Assembly: GCA_040191315.1 (NCBI GenBank)
Contig: JAWJLM010000011.1
Location: 1-64,000 of the forward strand
Direction: 5' to 3'
From: Bacillaceae bacterium S4-13-56
Lineage (GTDB): Bacteria; Bacillota; Bacilli; Bacillales; JAWJLM01
Length of the DNA stretch: 64,000 bases
The notes under the pieces were generated by a model. It did no database searches, was not told the DNA's origin, and saw only the letters and a list, made by a program, of their open reading frames with translations. Position numbers and translations under genes: made by a program. Of this stretch, positions 8,663 to 18,558 are shown piece by piece. The stretch's first letter is position 1. Each line of letters starts with the position of its first letter.

Positions 8663-9712
8663 TTATTCATTTTTATCGTCGATTTTTAATTGTTGTAGGT
8701 AATCAGCAATTTTACTTGCTTCTTCCTTTGTAAGACCGACGTTAGGCATTTTATTTCCTGGTTTTACATCCTGTGGATCTGAAAGCCATTCAACTACATT
8801 TTCTTTAGTATTATCTGTAAACCCTGCAACCTTTGATCGATTTCCAAAGTTAGTTAAGTTTGGACCTGTTTGAACCTGTGACCCTGCATCAACTGCGTGA
8901 CAGCCAATACAACTTTTTTCTTGGAAAAGCTGTTGCCCTTCAAGTGCTGTAGTTGTTTCAGGTTTTTCATCCGCACTTTCTGCTTTCATTCCACTTACCC
9001 AGTCTTCATACTCTTCTGGAGAAACAGCTATTACTTTAAAGTCCATTAAGGAATGTGAATCTCCACAAAACTCAGTACATTTCCCCTCATAAACACCCTC
9101 TTCGTACGCAAGAAGGGTCATTTTATTCTCATTCCCCCCTGGATTAGCGTCCATTTTCCCCGCTATAGAAGGCAACCAGAAGGAGTGAATCACATCATCT
9201 GAACGAAGTTTTAAATAAACGCGAGTATCTGTCGGGATATACATATCTTGACTCGTCTGAATTTCTTCATTTTCATAATTAAAATGCCACCAGAATTGCT
9301 TTCCTGTAACTTGAATGACAATGGCATCTTCCGCTTGATCAGCAGGAGGTTCAGCGTCTGCAAGCTCAAATGTGGTAATGACAGTTGGCACCGCTAACAC
9401 TAATAAAAGCAATATCGGTATGACGGTCCAAACAATTTCAAGAAGATGATTTCCTTCCTTTTGCTCAGGAATAAAATCTTCTTGCCCCTTTTTTTGACGA
9501 TAACGAATAAGTACGAAAGTATAAATTGTCATAACGACAAGAAAAACTCCGACCATCACATAGATACTTAACATCATGAGGTCGTACAATGTTTCAGCGC
9601 CTTCTCCTTTTGGTTGTAAAGCGCTTAGGTTTGGTTCTCCACATCCAGTCAGAAATAGTGCAATGAGACCAAATATGAACAGAGCTTTAAACTTTCCCAT
9701 CCATCCTTTCAT
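8663..9712 (-). CDS. ctaC: Cytochrome c oxidase subunit II with fused cytochrome c domain
   Basis: A 349-residue lipoprotein (lipobox ALFLTGC near residue 24) with two membrane helices, a cupredoxin domain and a C-terminal class I cytochrome c domain. The CuA site reads CTEFCGDSHSLM with an upstream His in HSFWLP. The heme c motif is CIGCH (about 268) with an axial Met in NKMPNVG. The fusion makes this a caa3 enzyme that takes electrons from cytochrome c. It leads ctaCDEF and follows ctaB across an attenuator-like hairpin. Confidence 0.97.
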   Translation of the reverse strand: MKGWMGKFKALFIFGLIALFLTGCGEPNLSALQPKGEGAETLYDLMMLSIYVMVGVFLVVMTIYTFVLIRYRQKKGQEDFIPEQKEGNHLLEIVWTVIPILLLLVLAVPTVITTFELADAEPPADQAEDAIVIQVTGKQFWWHFNYENEEIQTSQDMYIPTDTRVYLKLRSDDVIHSFWLPSIAGKMDANPGGNENKMTLLAYEEGVYEGKCTEFCGDSHSLMDFKVIAVSPEEYEDWVSGMKAESADEKPETTTALEGQQLFQEKSCIGCHAVDAGSQVQTGPNLTNFGNRSKVAGFTDNTKENVVEWLSDPQDVKPGNKMPNVGLTKEEASKIADYLQQLKIDDKNE

Positions 9713-9760
9713 TCATTAAACCTCTCTTTCTCTAAATAGTTCTCTTTTATTTCTATAAGA

Positions 9761-9800
9761 AAAACCGATCTACATACCTTTTAAACTATAGATTGGTTTT
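9761..9800 (-). terminator. Hairpin between ctaB and ctaC
   Basis: AAAACCAATCTA and TAGATCGGTTTT pair over 11 of 12 positions around a 16-nt loop and are followed by T-rich sequence on the minus strand. Lying inside the ctaB-to-ctaC transcript, it could terminate part of the transcription from ctaB or protect the 3' end of its mRNA. Confidence 0.65.
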
Positions 9801-9817
9801 TATTATTAAAAAATGAA

Positions 9818-10762
9818 TCAACTTAAAAATGGTATTGGTAAAGTAACAATTACCATTGATGAAAAGAGTATCGTTAAATAATTTAAGGAGTATACAAACA
9901 TTAAGGTTGCCCATTTTATTTCATTTTTCATAAATAACCCCATTAAACTTAAAACAAACCACCCTACGGATAAAATTGTAGCTAAAACAACAAAGAAAGT
10001 GCCCAGTGAGCCTAAGTAAAACGGTAACGGTAATAAGCATGAAACGTAGACAATCATTTGTCGTTTCGTAATGGAAAACCCGTGAACTACTGGCAACATT
10101 GGAATACCAGCGGCTCTATATTCTTCCGTTTTCTTCATGGCTAATGCAAGAAAATGCGGAGTTTGCCAAATAAACATAATTAAAAATAAAATCCAAGCTG
10201 TAATATCTAGATTAGGGTCAATAGCAGCCCATCCAATAAGTGGTGGAACTGCACCGGAAAAACTTCCAATAACTGTATTTAAAGTATACCTTCGTTTTGA
10301 CCACATAGTATACAGCACCACATAAGTAAACCACCCAAAAAAACCTATCAATACAGCTGACCAATTTACCATCGCTAGAAAAAAGAGACCTAATAAAGTT
10401 AATGAAATACCTATTCCTAAGATAGCTTGTAAGGATATAGTTCCTGTTACGGTTGGTCTTGCCTTAGTTCGTTTCATAAGATGATCAATATCACGATCAT
10501 AGTAATTATTTAAGACACATCCCCCTGCAATAATTAGGGAACTCCCAGCCATTGTATATAGAAAAGGTTTCCAATAAAGTAGGAATCCTCCAGTTCCAGT
10601 AAAATGCACCGCTAACCAAAAGCCTGCAAATGTTGTAATTAGATTAGAATTTATGATTCCTATTTTAATTAGTGCTAAAAAGTCATTCCATAGTGCGGAA
10701 AAATTAGTGGTATCATTGGATTTATTTAATACTTTAGTGTCAACAACCCTTGGTTGATTCAT
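9818..10762 (-). CDS. ctaB: Protoheme IX farnesyltransferase (heme O synthase)
   Basis: A 314-residue UbiA-superfamily prenyltransferase with about nine membrane helices. The prenyl-diphosphate/Mg site is [19 protein letters not shown], followed by a second loop with [26 protein letters not shown] (split by small changes). It adds a farnesyl group to heme B to make heme O, which CtaA converts to heme A. The ATG at 10762 is eight bases after GGAG; in-frame codons upstream to 10795 have no ribosome site. It heads the ctaBCDEF direction, divergent from ctaA, as in B. subtilis. Confidence 0.95.
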   Translation of the reverse strand: MNQPRVVDTKVLNKSNDTTNFSALWNDFLALIKIGIINSNLITTFAGFWLAVHFTGTGGFLLYWKPFLYTMAGSSLIIAGGCVLNNYYDRDIDHLMKRTKARPTVTGTISLQAILGIGISLTLLGLFFLAMVNWSAVLIGFFGWFTYVVLYTMWSKRRYTLNTVIGSFSGAVPPLIGWAAIDPNLDITAWILFLIMFIWQTPHFLALAMKKTEEYRAAGIPMLPVVHGFSITKRQMIVYVSCLLPLPFYLGSLGTFFVVLATILSVGWFVLSLMGLFMKNEIKWATLMFVYSLNYLTILFSSMVIVTLPIPFLS

Positions 10763-10885
10763 TGTGGCTACTCCCTCCCACTTTCCCATTTTCAATTTTA
10801 ATACTACCCCTTTATTGGAAAGCGATTGTAATGATATAGTTTTAACCTTAAAACCGCATGCTATCCGAGTTCAACATACAAATGT

Positions 10886-10894
10886 ATTGTACCA
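10886..10894 (-). promoter_or_regulatory. Extended -10 candidate for ctaB
   Basis: On the minus strand TGG-TACAAT is an extended -10 element about 125 bp upstream of ctaB. The -35 region is poor, which fits the activator dependence (ResD) known for cta genes in B. subtilis; this link is inference. The rest of the 522-bp ctaB-ctaA gap (10763-11284) is very AT-rich, with no ORF seen. Confidence 0.4.
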
Positions 10895-11205
10895 TGATTT
10901 TTTATTTCTATCTAATTAATCACATTTTTATCGTAATTTGTGACATTTAAGTGAACTTTTCATCTTTTTATTGATTAAAATTCCCCTACCGCTAAAAAGA
11001 AATAATAAAATTATCCCTATTTATTTCTAGCAAACAACTTTTTTCAATGCAAGTGTTTTTTTGTTTTTAATAGTGAAAATAGTGTTAAATAATGATACGA
11101 TATCTTTTGTGTCAAGAGAATAGATCAATATGGATTTTTATTTTCCACCCTCTTAAATGCGGAGGGATATATTTTGCTCAAATCTTTCAGTTTATATTAA
11201 AATGG

Positions 11206-11236
11206 TTAAGTGGGTGCATCAAAATCACCCACTTAA
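11206..11236 (+). promoter_or_regulatory. Perfect hairpin in the ctaA leader
   Basis: TTAAGTGGGTG and CACCCACTTAA form an 11-bp perfect stem with a 9-nt loop, 48 bp before the ctaA start. A short T-run follows 8 bases later (ATTTTT). It could be an upstream terminator, an attenuator or an operator. Confidence 0.6.
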
Positions 11237-11284
11237 GATGCTGGATTTTTAAATGGAAGTCCAAGTAAAACGAGGTGCTAGGAT

Positions 11285-12193
11285 ATGCTAAAATTTTTAA
11301 AGATTCTATCTGTCATAACAACCATTGGAATGGTATTTGTTTTAATAGGTGGAGCACTGGTAACAAAAACGGAATCCGGAATGGGATGTGGATCAAGCTG
11401 GCCATTATGCAACGGAGAGATTATCCCCTCTAACATTACAACAGAATTAGTTATTGAGTTTAGCCATCGTGCTGCCTCTGGTTTTGTAGGAATTTCCCTG
11501 CTTATTTTGTCATACCTAGCTTGGAAATATATTGGACATATTCGTGAAACAAAAATTTTAGTTGTGCTATCATTGATGTTTTTAATTTTACAGGGATTGA
11601 TTGGAGCAGCTGCTGTGGTATGGGGGCAATCTGACTTTGTTCTAGCCATGCATTTTGGAATTTCTCTAATTTCTTTTGCTACAATATTTATTCTTATGTT
11701 ACTGATTTTTGAAATCGATTTAAAGTTTGATGCTCAATCCCTTCATATTCATAAATCTTTGAGAAAGCAGTTTTATGGACTAACTATTTATACCCTAATA
11801 GTCGTTTACACCGGCGCTTTAGTCCGCCATACCTCAGCTAGTTTAGCTTGTTCAAACTGGCCCTTATGCGGTATTGGAATAAACTCCTGGTCTTTTTATG
11901 AATGGGTACAAATGGGGCATAGATTAGCGGCAGGCCTACTTTTTATTTGGGTAACCATTCTGCTTTTCAAAGTAAGTAAATCCTATAAAAATAGCAAAGT
12001 TATGTATTATGGATGGTGGGCGGCTTTTGGTTTGATCTTCCTACAAGTTATATTAGGCGGACTTATCATTTTCACAAAATTGAACCTGATTATAGCACTG
12101 CTTCATGCCTTTATTATTTCTTGTTTTTTTGGTCTATTGAGCTATTTCCTTTTATTATCTTCCAGAAGTGCACGATCTGAAAAAAACCAGTAA
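11285..12193 (+). CDS. ctaA: Heme A synthase
   Basis: A 302-residue protein with eight membrane helices in two four-helix halves. The heme-ligand histidines are visible in SHRAASG, LAMHFGIS, MGHRLAAG and LLHAFII. A cysteine pair occurs in each half (GMGCGSSWPLC and LACSNWPLC), as in bacillus CtaA. It oxidises heme O to heme A for the oxidase. The gene is divergent from ctaB. The ribosome site GAGGTGCTAGG precedes the start at 11285; its 3' end converges with pycA. Confidence 0.96.
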   Translation: MLKFLKILSVITTIGMVFVLIGGALVTKTESGMGCGSSWPLCNGEIIPSNITTELVIEFSHRAASGFVGISLLILSYLAWKYIGHIRETKILVVLSLMFLILQGLIGAAAVVWGQSDFVLAMHFGISLISFATIFILMLLIFEIDLKFDAQSLHIHKSLRKQFYGLTIYTLIVVYTGALVRHTSASLACSNWPLCGIGINSWSFYEWVQMGHRLAAGLLFIWVTILLFKVSKSYKNSKVMYYGWWAAFGLIFLQVILGGLIIFTKLNLIIALLHAFIISCFFGLLSYFLLLSSRSARSEKNQ

Positions 12194-12198
12194 GTTCT

Positions 12199-12237
12199 AA
12201 AAAACGAGGATATCCATTTGGACACCCTCGTTTTTTT
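12199..12237. terminator. Bidirectional terminator, ctaA and pycA
   Basis: AAAAAACGAGG pairs with CCTCGTTTTTTT, and an inner ATCC/GGA segment extends it. It has A/T runs on both sides and overlaps the last codons and stop of pycA. Confidence 0.8.
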
Positions 12238-15200
12238 ATTCAAACTCTATTAACAAATCTCCGACATGAATGGCTTCACTGTTTTTCACATAAATATCTT
12301 TGATTCTTCCATCAAATGGAGCTTGGACAGTTGTTTCCATCTTCATAGCTTCTGTAATCATAATATGATCACCTTTTTTCACCTTTTCTCCGGGGTCTAC
12401 CAATACTTTTAGAACCGTTCCTGGCATCGTTGCCCCTATATGCTTTGAATTGTTTTTATCTGCTTGAGGACGTTTAACTACAGTTGCTTTAATACTGCGG
12501 TCTTGAATAACAACCTCACGAGCTTGACCGTTCAATTCAAAATAAACTATTCTAGTCCCATCCAACTGCGCCTCACCAATAGAAACAAGTTTCACGATTA
12601 AGGTCTTTCCTTGTTCAATTTCAACTTCAATCTCTTCCCCTAACCTCATACCGAAAAAGAAAGTTGGTGTATCAAGTACAGACATATCACCATATTGCTC
12701 CGTAAAACGATGATAGTCATGAAAAACCTTAGGATATAAAGCACTCGTAATTAAATCAAAGCTGGTTACTTGTCTTCCCAATTGGTGAAAGAGGGTATCT
12801 CTTAATTCGCTGAAATCCACTGGTTCTAACAACTCGCCAGGACGTGTAGTTATCGCATCACGTCCTTTTAAAATAATGCGCTGAATCTCTTGTGGAAACC
12901 CTTGATAGGGCTGTCCTAAATGACCTTGGAAAAACTCAACCACAGAATTCGGAAAATCAAGTGTTTCTCCATGATCATAAATATCATCTTCTGTGAGGTT
13001 ATTTTGAACCATATATAGAGCCATATCCCCAACTACCTTACTAGAAGGTGTAACTTTTACAATGTCACCAAATAAGTCATTGACTCGACGATACATAGAT
13101 TTCACTTCGTCCCAGCGATCCTCCAATCCAACCGCTTTAGCCTGCTGTTGAAGGTTACTGTATTGGCCTCCAGGCATTTCATGCTCATAAACCTCTGAAT
13201 GTGGAGCATTCATACCGCTTTCAAATACATGATAATATTTTCTAATGTCCTCCCAATAATGACCTAATTGCTCATAGGACTGAATAGAAAGATTAGGTTT
13301 TCTTTCAGAACCTTGAAGAGCATAATAAAGGCTATTGGCACTTGGTTGGGATGTTAATCCAGCCATCGTTCCTGCAGCAACATCTACTACATCAACACCT
13401 GCTGCAATGGCCCTTGCATAAGTGTAAATTCCATTTCCACTTGTATCATGGGTATGAAGGTGAATAGGAATATCAATGGATTCCTTTAATGTTGATATAA
13501 GTTGATAAGCAGCCTCTGGCTTCAATATACCAGCCATATCTTTAATTCCAAGAATATGTGCACCAGACTCCTGAAGCTCTTTCGCCAGATTTTTATAATA
13601 AGTCAAATTGTACTTTGGACGACCCAAGTCCAATATATCACCTGTATAACAAATGGTTGCCTCTGCAATCTTATTTTGTTGACGGACAGAGTCAATAGCC
13701 ACTCTCATGCTATCTACCCAGTTTAGGCTGTCAAAAATTCTAAATACATCTATTCCTGCCATTGAGCTCTTTTCAACAAATTCACGAATTAGATTATCAG
13801 GATAATTTTTATACCCTACCGCATTGCTCGCTCTTAAAAGCATTTGAAGTAGAACATTAGGCATATGTTCTCGAATTTTTAATAACCTATCCCATGGATC
13901 CTCTTTAAGGAAACGATACGCAACATCAAAAGTTGCACCTCCCCACATTTCTACAGAAAATAAATTTGGTAAAAGTCGTGCGGTGGGTTCTGCTATGGAT
14001 ACCAAGTCTTTTGTTCTCATCCTTGTAGCAAGTAAGGATTGATGAGCATCCCGGAATGTCGTATCTGTTAATAAAACTTCCTTTTGCTCTTTTAGCCATC
14101 TAGCAACACCATCAGGACCTTCTACTTCTAGGATTTGTTTAGTTCCACTTGGAATAGGCTCAGAGTACTTCACCTTTGGCATCCTAGGTTTTGAAAATAA
14201 TGGTTTCTTAGATGGTTTTAGTCCTTCATAACCATTGATGGTAACATCTCCAATATAGGAGAGCATCTTCGTTCCTCTGTCTTTCCTTTTAGGAAAAACA
14301 AACAACTCAGGAGATTGATCAATAAATGTTGTATCGTACTCCCCGGATATAAACTTTGGATGTTTGACCACATTTTCAAGGAATGGGATGTTAGTTTTTA
14401 TACCTCTTATTCGGAATTCCCTTAAGTTCCTTACCATTTTCTGTGCTGCCTGTTCAAACGTAAGAGCATAAGTAGATAGTTTCACAAGTAAAGAGTCATA
14501 GTAAGGGGAAATAATGGCCCCTTGGAATGAATTACCTGCATCTAAACGGACACCAAAACCTCCTCCTGATCGATAGGCAGCGATTTTCCCAGCATCAGGC
14601 ATAAAGTTATTTAACGGATCTTCTGTTGTCACTCGCGATTGGATTGCGTATCCATGTAAATGAATATTTTCCTGAGTAGGTATCCGTACTTTTTCCGAAT
14701 GAAGTTCTAAGCCCTGGGCAACGAAAATTTGAGATTGAACAATATCGATCCCAGTGACTAACTCCGTAATAGTGTGCTCTACTTGAACACGTGGGTTTAC
14801 TTCAATAAAATAAAAATCTTGATTAGTTACAAGAAATTCAACTGTACCCGCATTAACATAATTTACATTTTTCATTAAGGATACAGCAGCCTGACATATT
14901 TGGTCACGCAACGTCGGAGATAAGTTAACACTAGGCGCTACTTCTACTACCTTTTGATGTCTTCTTTGGACAGAACAATCACGATCATATAAATGAACAA
15001 GATTACCAAAATGGTCTCCCATGATTTGAACTTCTATATGTTTTGGTTTTTCAATCAGCTTTTCCACATAAACTTTGTCGTCTCCAAAAGCTGCTTTAGC
15101 CTCGGATTTTGCCCGTTCAAATGATTCCTTTAATGAATTTTCATTTCTAACAATTCTCATTCCGCGGCCGCCACCGCCCAGGGAAGCTTTAATAATAATC

Positions 15201-15679
15201 GGATAGCCTGCTGTTTTTACAAACTCTTCAATTTCTTCTAAAGATGTAACAGGACCATCTGTACCGGGTATAACTGGGATACCAGCCTTAATCGCTTGTT
15301 CCCTTGCTTTCACTTTATCACCAAACATGTCTAAATGATTAACAGAAGGACCAATAAAGATAATCCCTTCTTCTTCACATCTTCTTGCAAAGTGAATATT
15401 TTCAGATAAGAACCCATAACCTGGATGAATAGCATCCACTCCAACACTTTTGGCAATTTCAAGGATTCCCTCAATATCCAAGTAGGCATCAATCGGCTTT
15501 TTATCTTCCCCCACAAGATAAGCTTCATCAGCTTTATATCTGTGATAGGAACCGGAATCTTCTTTTGAATAGATTGCTACAGTTCTAATATTTAATTCAT
15601 TACACGCACGAAATACACGTATAGCTATTTCGCCTCGGTTTGCTACTAGTATTTTTTTTATTTCCTTTGATCTGCCCAT
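12236..15679 (-). CDS. pycA: Pyruvate carboxylase
   Basis: A full-length 1147-residue multidomain enzyme. In order: biotin carboxylase ATP-grasp domain (about 8-460, glycine loop KASLGGGGRGMRI), carboxyltransferase TIM barrel (about 530-820, starting TDTTFRDAHQSLLATRMRT with the metal-binding DTTFRDAHQS), allosteric/PYC-OADA region, and biotinyl domain with AMKM (biotin on about Lys1113). It makes oxaloacetate from pyruvate and bicarbonate. The start overlaps the ftsW end by 22 bp, with AAAGGAGG ahead of the ATG, so the two genes are probably co-transcribed. Confidence 0.98.
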   Translation of the reverse strand: MGRSKEIKKILVANRGEIAIRVFRACNELNIRTVAIYSKEDSGSYHRYKADEAYLVGEDKKPIDAYLDIEGILEIAKSVGVDAIHPGYGFLSENIHFARRCEEEGIIFIGPSVNHLDMFGDKVKAREQAIKAGIPVIPGTDGPVTSLEEIEEFVKTAGYPIIIKASLGGGGRGMRIVRNENSLKESFERAKSEAKAAFGDDKVYVEKLIEKPKHIEVQIMGDHFGNLVHLYDRDCSVQRRHQKVVEVAPSVNLSPTLRDQICQAAVSLMKNVNYVNAGTVEFLVTNQDFYFIEVNPRVQVEHTITELVTGIDIVQSQIFVAQGLELHSEKVRIPTQENIHLHGYAIQSRVTTEDPLNNFMPDAGKIAAYRSGGGFGVRLDAGNSFQGAIISPYYDSLLVKLSTYALTFEQAAQKMVRNLREFRIRGIKTNIPFLENVVKHPKFISGEYDTTFIDQSPELFVFPKRKDRGTKMLSYIGDVTINGYEGLKPSKKPLFSKPRMPKVKYSEPIPSGTKQILEVEGPDGVARWLKEQKEVLLTDTTFRDAHQSLLATRMRTKDLVSIAEPTARLLPNLFSVEMWGGATFDVAYRFLKEDPWDRLLKIREHMPNVLLQMLLRASNAVGYKNYPDNLIREFVEKSSMAGIDVFRIFDSLNWVDSMRVAIDSVRQQNKIAEATICYTGDILDLGRPKYNLTYYKNLAKELQESGAHILGIKDMAGILKPEAAYQLISTLKESIDIPIHLHTHDTSGNGIYTYARAIAAGVDVVDVAAGTMAGLTSQPSANSLYYALQGSERKPNLSIQSYEQLGHYWEDIRKYYHVFESGMNAPHSEVYEHEMPGGQYSNLQQQAKAVGLEDRWDEVKSMYRRVNDLFGDIVKVTPSSKVVGDMALYMVQNNLTEDDIYDHGETLDFPNSVVEFFQGHLGQPYQGFPQEIQRIILKGRDAITTRPGELLEPVDFSELRDTLFHQLGRQVTSFDLITSALYPKVFHDYHRFTEQYGDMSVLDTPTFFFGMRLGEEIEVEIEQGKTLIVKLVSIGEAQLDGTRIVYFELNGQAREVVIQDRSIKATVVKRPQADKNNSKHIGATMPGTVLKVLVDPGEKVKKGDHIMITEAMKMETTVQAPFDGRIKDIYVKNSEAIHVGDLLIEFE

Positions 15680-16860
15680 ATTTTTCCTCCTTTAGGTTTA
15701 AGATGATGTACATTAGATACTTCATCAGGGATTACTTGTTTAATAGGTTGGTGTGACTCTTGAAAGCGGACATTCAAAGCGATATTATTCAAAATGCCCA
15801 TCGCCCCCATTAGCACTAATATAGATGAACCTCCATAACTAATAAAAGGCAATGTAACTCCTGTTATTGGAAGCAACCCACTGGCTGCTCCCATATTCAC
15901 AAAGGATTGAATTCCAACCATAGAAGCTATTCCAATTGCTAACAAACTTCCAAACTGATCCTCACATTTTCTTGAAATATAAAAACCCCTTAGAACTATG
16001 GCTGTTAGCAGTGCAATTACAGTTCCTACCCCAATAAAACCCAGTTCTTCCCCTATTACGGCTATAATAAAATCGGTATGGGCCTCCATCAAATACCCTA
16101 ATTTTTGCACACCTTGTCCAAGTCCAACTCCATTTATTCCTCCTGTTCCAATGGCAATCAGAGATTGTATAAGGTGATATCCAGCTGAGTCCGGATAGTC
16201 AAAAGGTTGAAAAGCACCAGTAAATCTCGATAGCACTTCCTCTGTTGCTAATTTTGGAATAGCAAGTATGACTATCACCACACCAGATAGGATTAGAAAC
16301 AACAAATGACTAAATCTTATTCCAGAACTAATGATAATAGCTGCTCCTATAAAGGCAATAATAGAGGCCGTTCCAATGTCAGGTTGTTTTAATATAAGTC
16401 CTAACATAATGACAAGGATGATGAGAGGGGGTAAGACAGCCTTGTTGAAGTTATCAATGTAATTTTCTTTTTTTGCATAAATAGCCGATAAATATATAAT
16501 AACAGATAATTTAGTTAATTCTGAAGGTTGAATATTAAAAAATCCTAAATCGATCCAAGATTTTGCATTATTTCTTACCTCTCCAAAAAAAAGAACAAAA
16601 ATGAGGAGAGAAATAGTACCTAATACAATGAGCTTTACTAACCTTTTATATTTACTATATGGAAATAGAGTCGTAAACACAAGTACTAATAAACCTAAGA
16701 CAAACCATTTCAGTTGTTGAAGTAGATAATAATTGCTGGGCAAATCATATTTAACAACAACCATCACCATGCTTGCACTGTACACCATTAGAACTCCGAC
16801 TGCTGCAAGGATGATTGGAGAAATAAATAGGATAAAATCAATATGTTTCCACTTTTTCAT
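15658..16860 (-). CDS. ftsW: Cell division peptidoglycan glycosyltransferase FtsW
   Basis: A 400-residue SEDS-family protein with about ten membrane helices. Recognisable segments are MVYSAS near the N-terminus, QPSELTKLSVIIYLS, KQPDIGTASIIAFIGA, GEELGFIG and PFISYGGSS. SEDS proteins polymerise lipid II together with a class B PBP at the septum. The position next to pycA and ylaN identifies it as FtsW rather than RodA or SpoVE. Confidence 0.93.
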   Translation of the reverse strand: MKKWKHIDFILFISPIILAAVGVLMVYSASMVMVVVKYDLPSNYYLLQQLKWFVLGLLVLVFTTLFPYSKYKRLVKLIVLGTISLLIFVLFFGEVRNNAKSWIDLGFFNIQPSELTKLSVIIYLSAIYAKKENYIDNFNKAVLPPLIILVIMLGLILKQPDIGTASIIAFIGAAIIISSGIRFSHLLFLILSGVVIVILAIPKLATEEVLSRFTGAFQPFDYPDSAGYHLIQSLIAIGTGGINGVGLGQGVQKLGYLMEAHTDFIIAVIGEELGFIGVGTVIALLTAIVLRGFYISRKCEDQFGSLLAIGIASMVGIQSFVNMGAASGLLPITGVTLPFISYGGSSILVLMGAMGILNNIALNVRFQESHQPIKQVIPDEVSNVHHLKPKGGKIWADQRK

Positions 16861-16898
16861 AATAAAAATCTTCCTTCATATGTACATTTTATAAGAAA

Positions 16899-17036
16899 AG
16901 CTTAAGCGCACTCCGTAACAAGAAAAGCGCTTGTTCCTGCGAAGTAGCTCTATGTAGCTTTACTTAGTGCGATTACTCGGGGCAAAAACTTCGAACATTG
17001 CTCGATGGAGCTTTTTCGTTGGAGCTAGACTAATTT
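16899..17036 (+). repeat. R1 repeat, copy 3
   Basis: A full R1 copy between ftsW and ylaN. The opening hairpin arms have changed but still pair (AACAAGaaaagcgCTTGTT). Both GATTACTCG-type motifs are present, the second altered to CATTGCTCG. No ORF is seen in this 303-bp gap. Confidence 0.85.
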
Positions 17037-17120
17037 TCTAACAACTTATAAATTCTAATAGTTAGAATACTTGGTATTTTCTGTGCCCACTGAATCAGAA
17101 AAGAAAGTTCTTTTTTGTGA

Positions 17121-17157
17121 AAAAAAACTCAAATTACAACAAAGTCGTAATTTGAGC
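17121..17157 (-). terminator. Terminator after ylaN
   Basis: CTCAAATTAC and GTAATTTGAG form a 10-bp stem with a 9-nt loop, followed on the minus strand by eight T residues. Confidence 0.85.
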
Positions 17158-17163
17158 TTTTTA

Positions 17164-17451
17164 TTAAGATCCATTAGCTGCCGTTTCGTGTAAAGTGTCC
17201 AATTGCCTCTCTAAGTTTCCTAAGAGCAGTCGACCTTCTTCTTCCGTGATCAACTTTAATCGCACCGCAAAGTCTATCTCACGAGATAACCCAAACATTT
17301 GTGTATCCAATACCTCTTCGTATAGAGGACATTGGGGCATGGTTAAATTATCCATTTGAACCTTTATTAGCCGTAATATTTTATCGGCATCAGCCTTTAG
17401 AAGGGCATAGGCCTGTTCGCGATGGTTAATCGCAACTTCTGATGAAGACAT
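17164..17451 (-). CDS. ylaN: YlaN family protein (UPF0358)
   Basis: A 95-residue helical protein with the conserved YlaN core ([36 protein letters not shown]). YlaN is essential or conditionally essential in B. subtilis and has been tied to iron homeostasis and Fur. The ATG at 17451 lies six bases after GGAGGGG; an upstream ATG at 17466 would overlap that ribosome site. It keeps the ylaN-ftsW-pycA order. Confidence 0.92.
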   Translation of the reverse strand: MSSSEVAINHREQAYALLKADADKILRLIKVQMDNLTMPQCPLYEEVLDTQMFGLSREIDFAVRLKLITEEEGRLLLGNLERQLDTLHETAANGS

Positions 17452-17529
17452 GGGAATCCCCTCCATTCAAAACAGACTTTATCTTTATTTATATTACCGT
17501 TTCAACAGAAAAATTGCAACAAATCATTT

Positions 17530-18462
17530 TTAAAAAATAGACAAATCCAACCGTTTCGATAACTTTTCCATTAAATACAGTCCAATGACACTGTTTCCCT
17601 TTTTATTTAGCCGAGGACTGTATACACCTATTCCTCCTACCCCTTTAACAGAGCCCATGATTGCCCCAGAAACCCCGCTTTTAGCTGGGATTCCTACTTT
17701 AATAGCAAACTCACCGGATGCATCATACATTCCACAGGTTACCATAAAAGTCTTACAAATTTGTGCATAGTGTTCTGAAAGTAGTTGCTTCCCTGACGGG
17801 ATTGTTTTTCCTCCATTCGCAAAAAAAGCTCCTAATAAAGCAAGTTGATCAATGTTCACTTCCAAAGAACATTGTTTAGTATAAGTATCTAGGATCATTT
17901 CCACATCTCCATCAATCACTTTTCCCTGCTTCATAAAATAAAGTAAAGAACGATTTAGAAACGCCGTTTCAAATTCAGATTGAGCGACTCCTTCATTAAC
18001 ATCAACAGTGTCATCACCTAATATTTGATGAATAAAACTTTTGATCCTATTAATTTTACTGTCTGCTGAATTTCCTTTAATCATGGAAGTAACTGCAAGA
18101 GCCCCTGCATTTATCATTGGATTTAAAGGGATCGACGGTTTTGATGTCTCCAACTTAATGATGGAATGAAAAGGATCTCCTGTTGGTTCCATACCTACTT
18201 TAGAAAAAACATACTCTTCTCCTTGATCAAGTAAAGCAAGAGCAAGTGCCACAACCTTTGAAATACTTTGTAAAGTAAAGGTTTGACATTCTGCACCCGC
18301 ATGGATCGTTCGACCTTCTATATCAACAAATGATATACCTATACAATTTGCTGGTACTTTTTGTAGTGCAGGAATATAACTAGCCACTTCACCTTGATTG
18401 AGAAGCGCCTCTGCTTCTTGAACCCAATCCTCCAATTGCAATTCATATACATTTCCTTTCAT
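17530..18462 (-). CDS. glsA: Glutaminase
   Basis: A 310-residue serine glutaminase of the beta-lactamase-like fold, full length. The catalytic SxxK is in LQSISKVVA (about residue 86). Substrate-site blocks include PLNPMINAGALAVTSMI, a tyrosine in GMYDASGEFA, and KSGVSGAI. It hydrolyses glutamine to glutamate and ammonia. In B. subtilis the same locus is ylaM (glsA2). It is divergent from ylaL and is preceded by an AGGTCC ribosome site. Confidence 0.95.
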   Translation of the reverse strand: MKGNVYELQLEDWVQEAEALLNQGEVASYIPALQKVPANCIGISFVDIEGRTIHAGAECQTFTLQSISKVVALALALLDQGEEYVFSKVGMEPTGDPFHSIIKLETSKPSIPLNPMINAGALAVTSMIKGNSADSKINRIKSFIHQILGDDTVDVNEGVAQSEFETAFLNRSLLYFMKQGKVIDGDVEMILDTYTKQCSLEVNIDQLALLGAFFANGGKTIPSGKQLLSEHYAQICKTFMVTCGMYDASGEFAIKVGIPAKSGVSGAIMGSVKGVGGIGVYSPRLNKKGNSVIGLYLMEKLSKRLDLSIF

Positions 18463-18558
18463 GAATGGACCTCCATTTGTGCATGAAGCTGACTTTTTCG
18501 ATATACTTACCTTAGTTTATACTTTAAAAGAAAGAATTAATAGGGATGGTGGAAAATT

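Noticed and set aside
10810-10850. cre-like sequence upstream of ctaB (GGAAAGCGATTGTAA)
   Set aside because: The spacing of the half sites is one base off the cre consensus and only one half fits, so I do not call an operator.
11278-11649. 123-residue minus-strand ORF opposite ctaA
   Set aside because: It is a shadow frame of the well supported ctaA gene.
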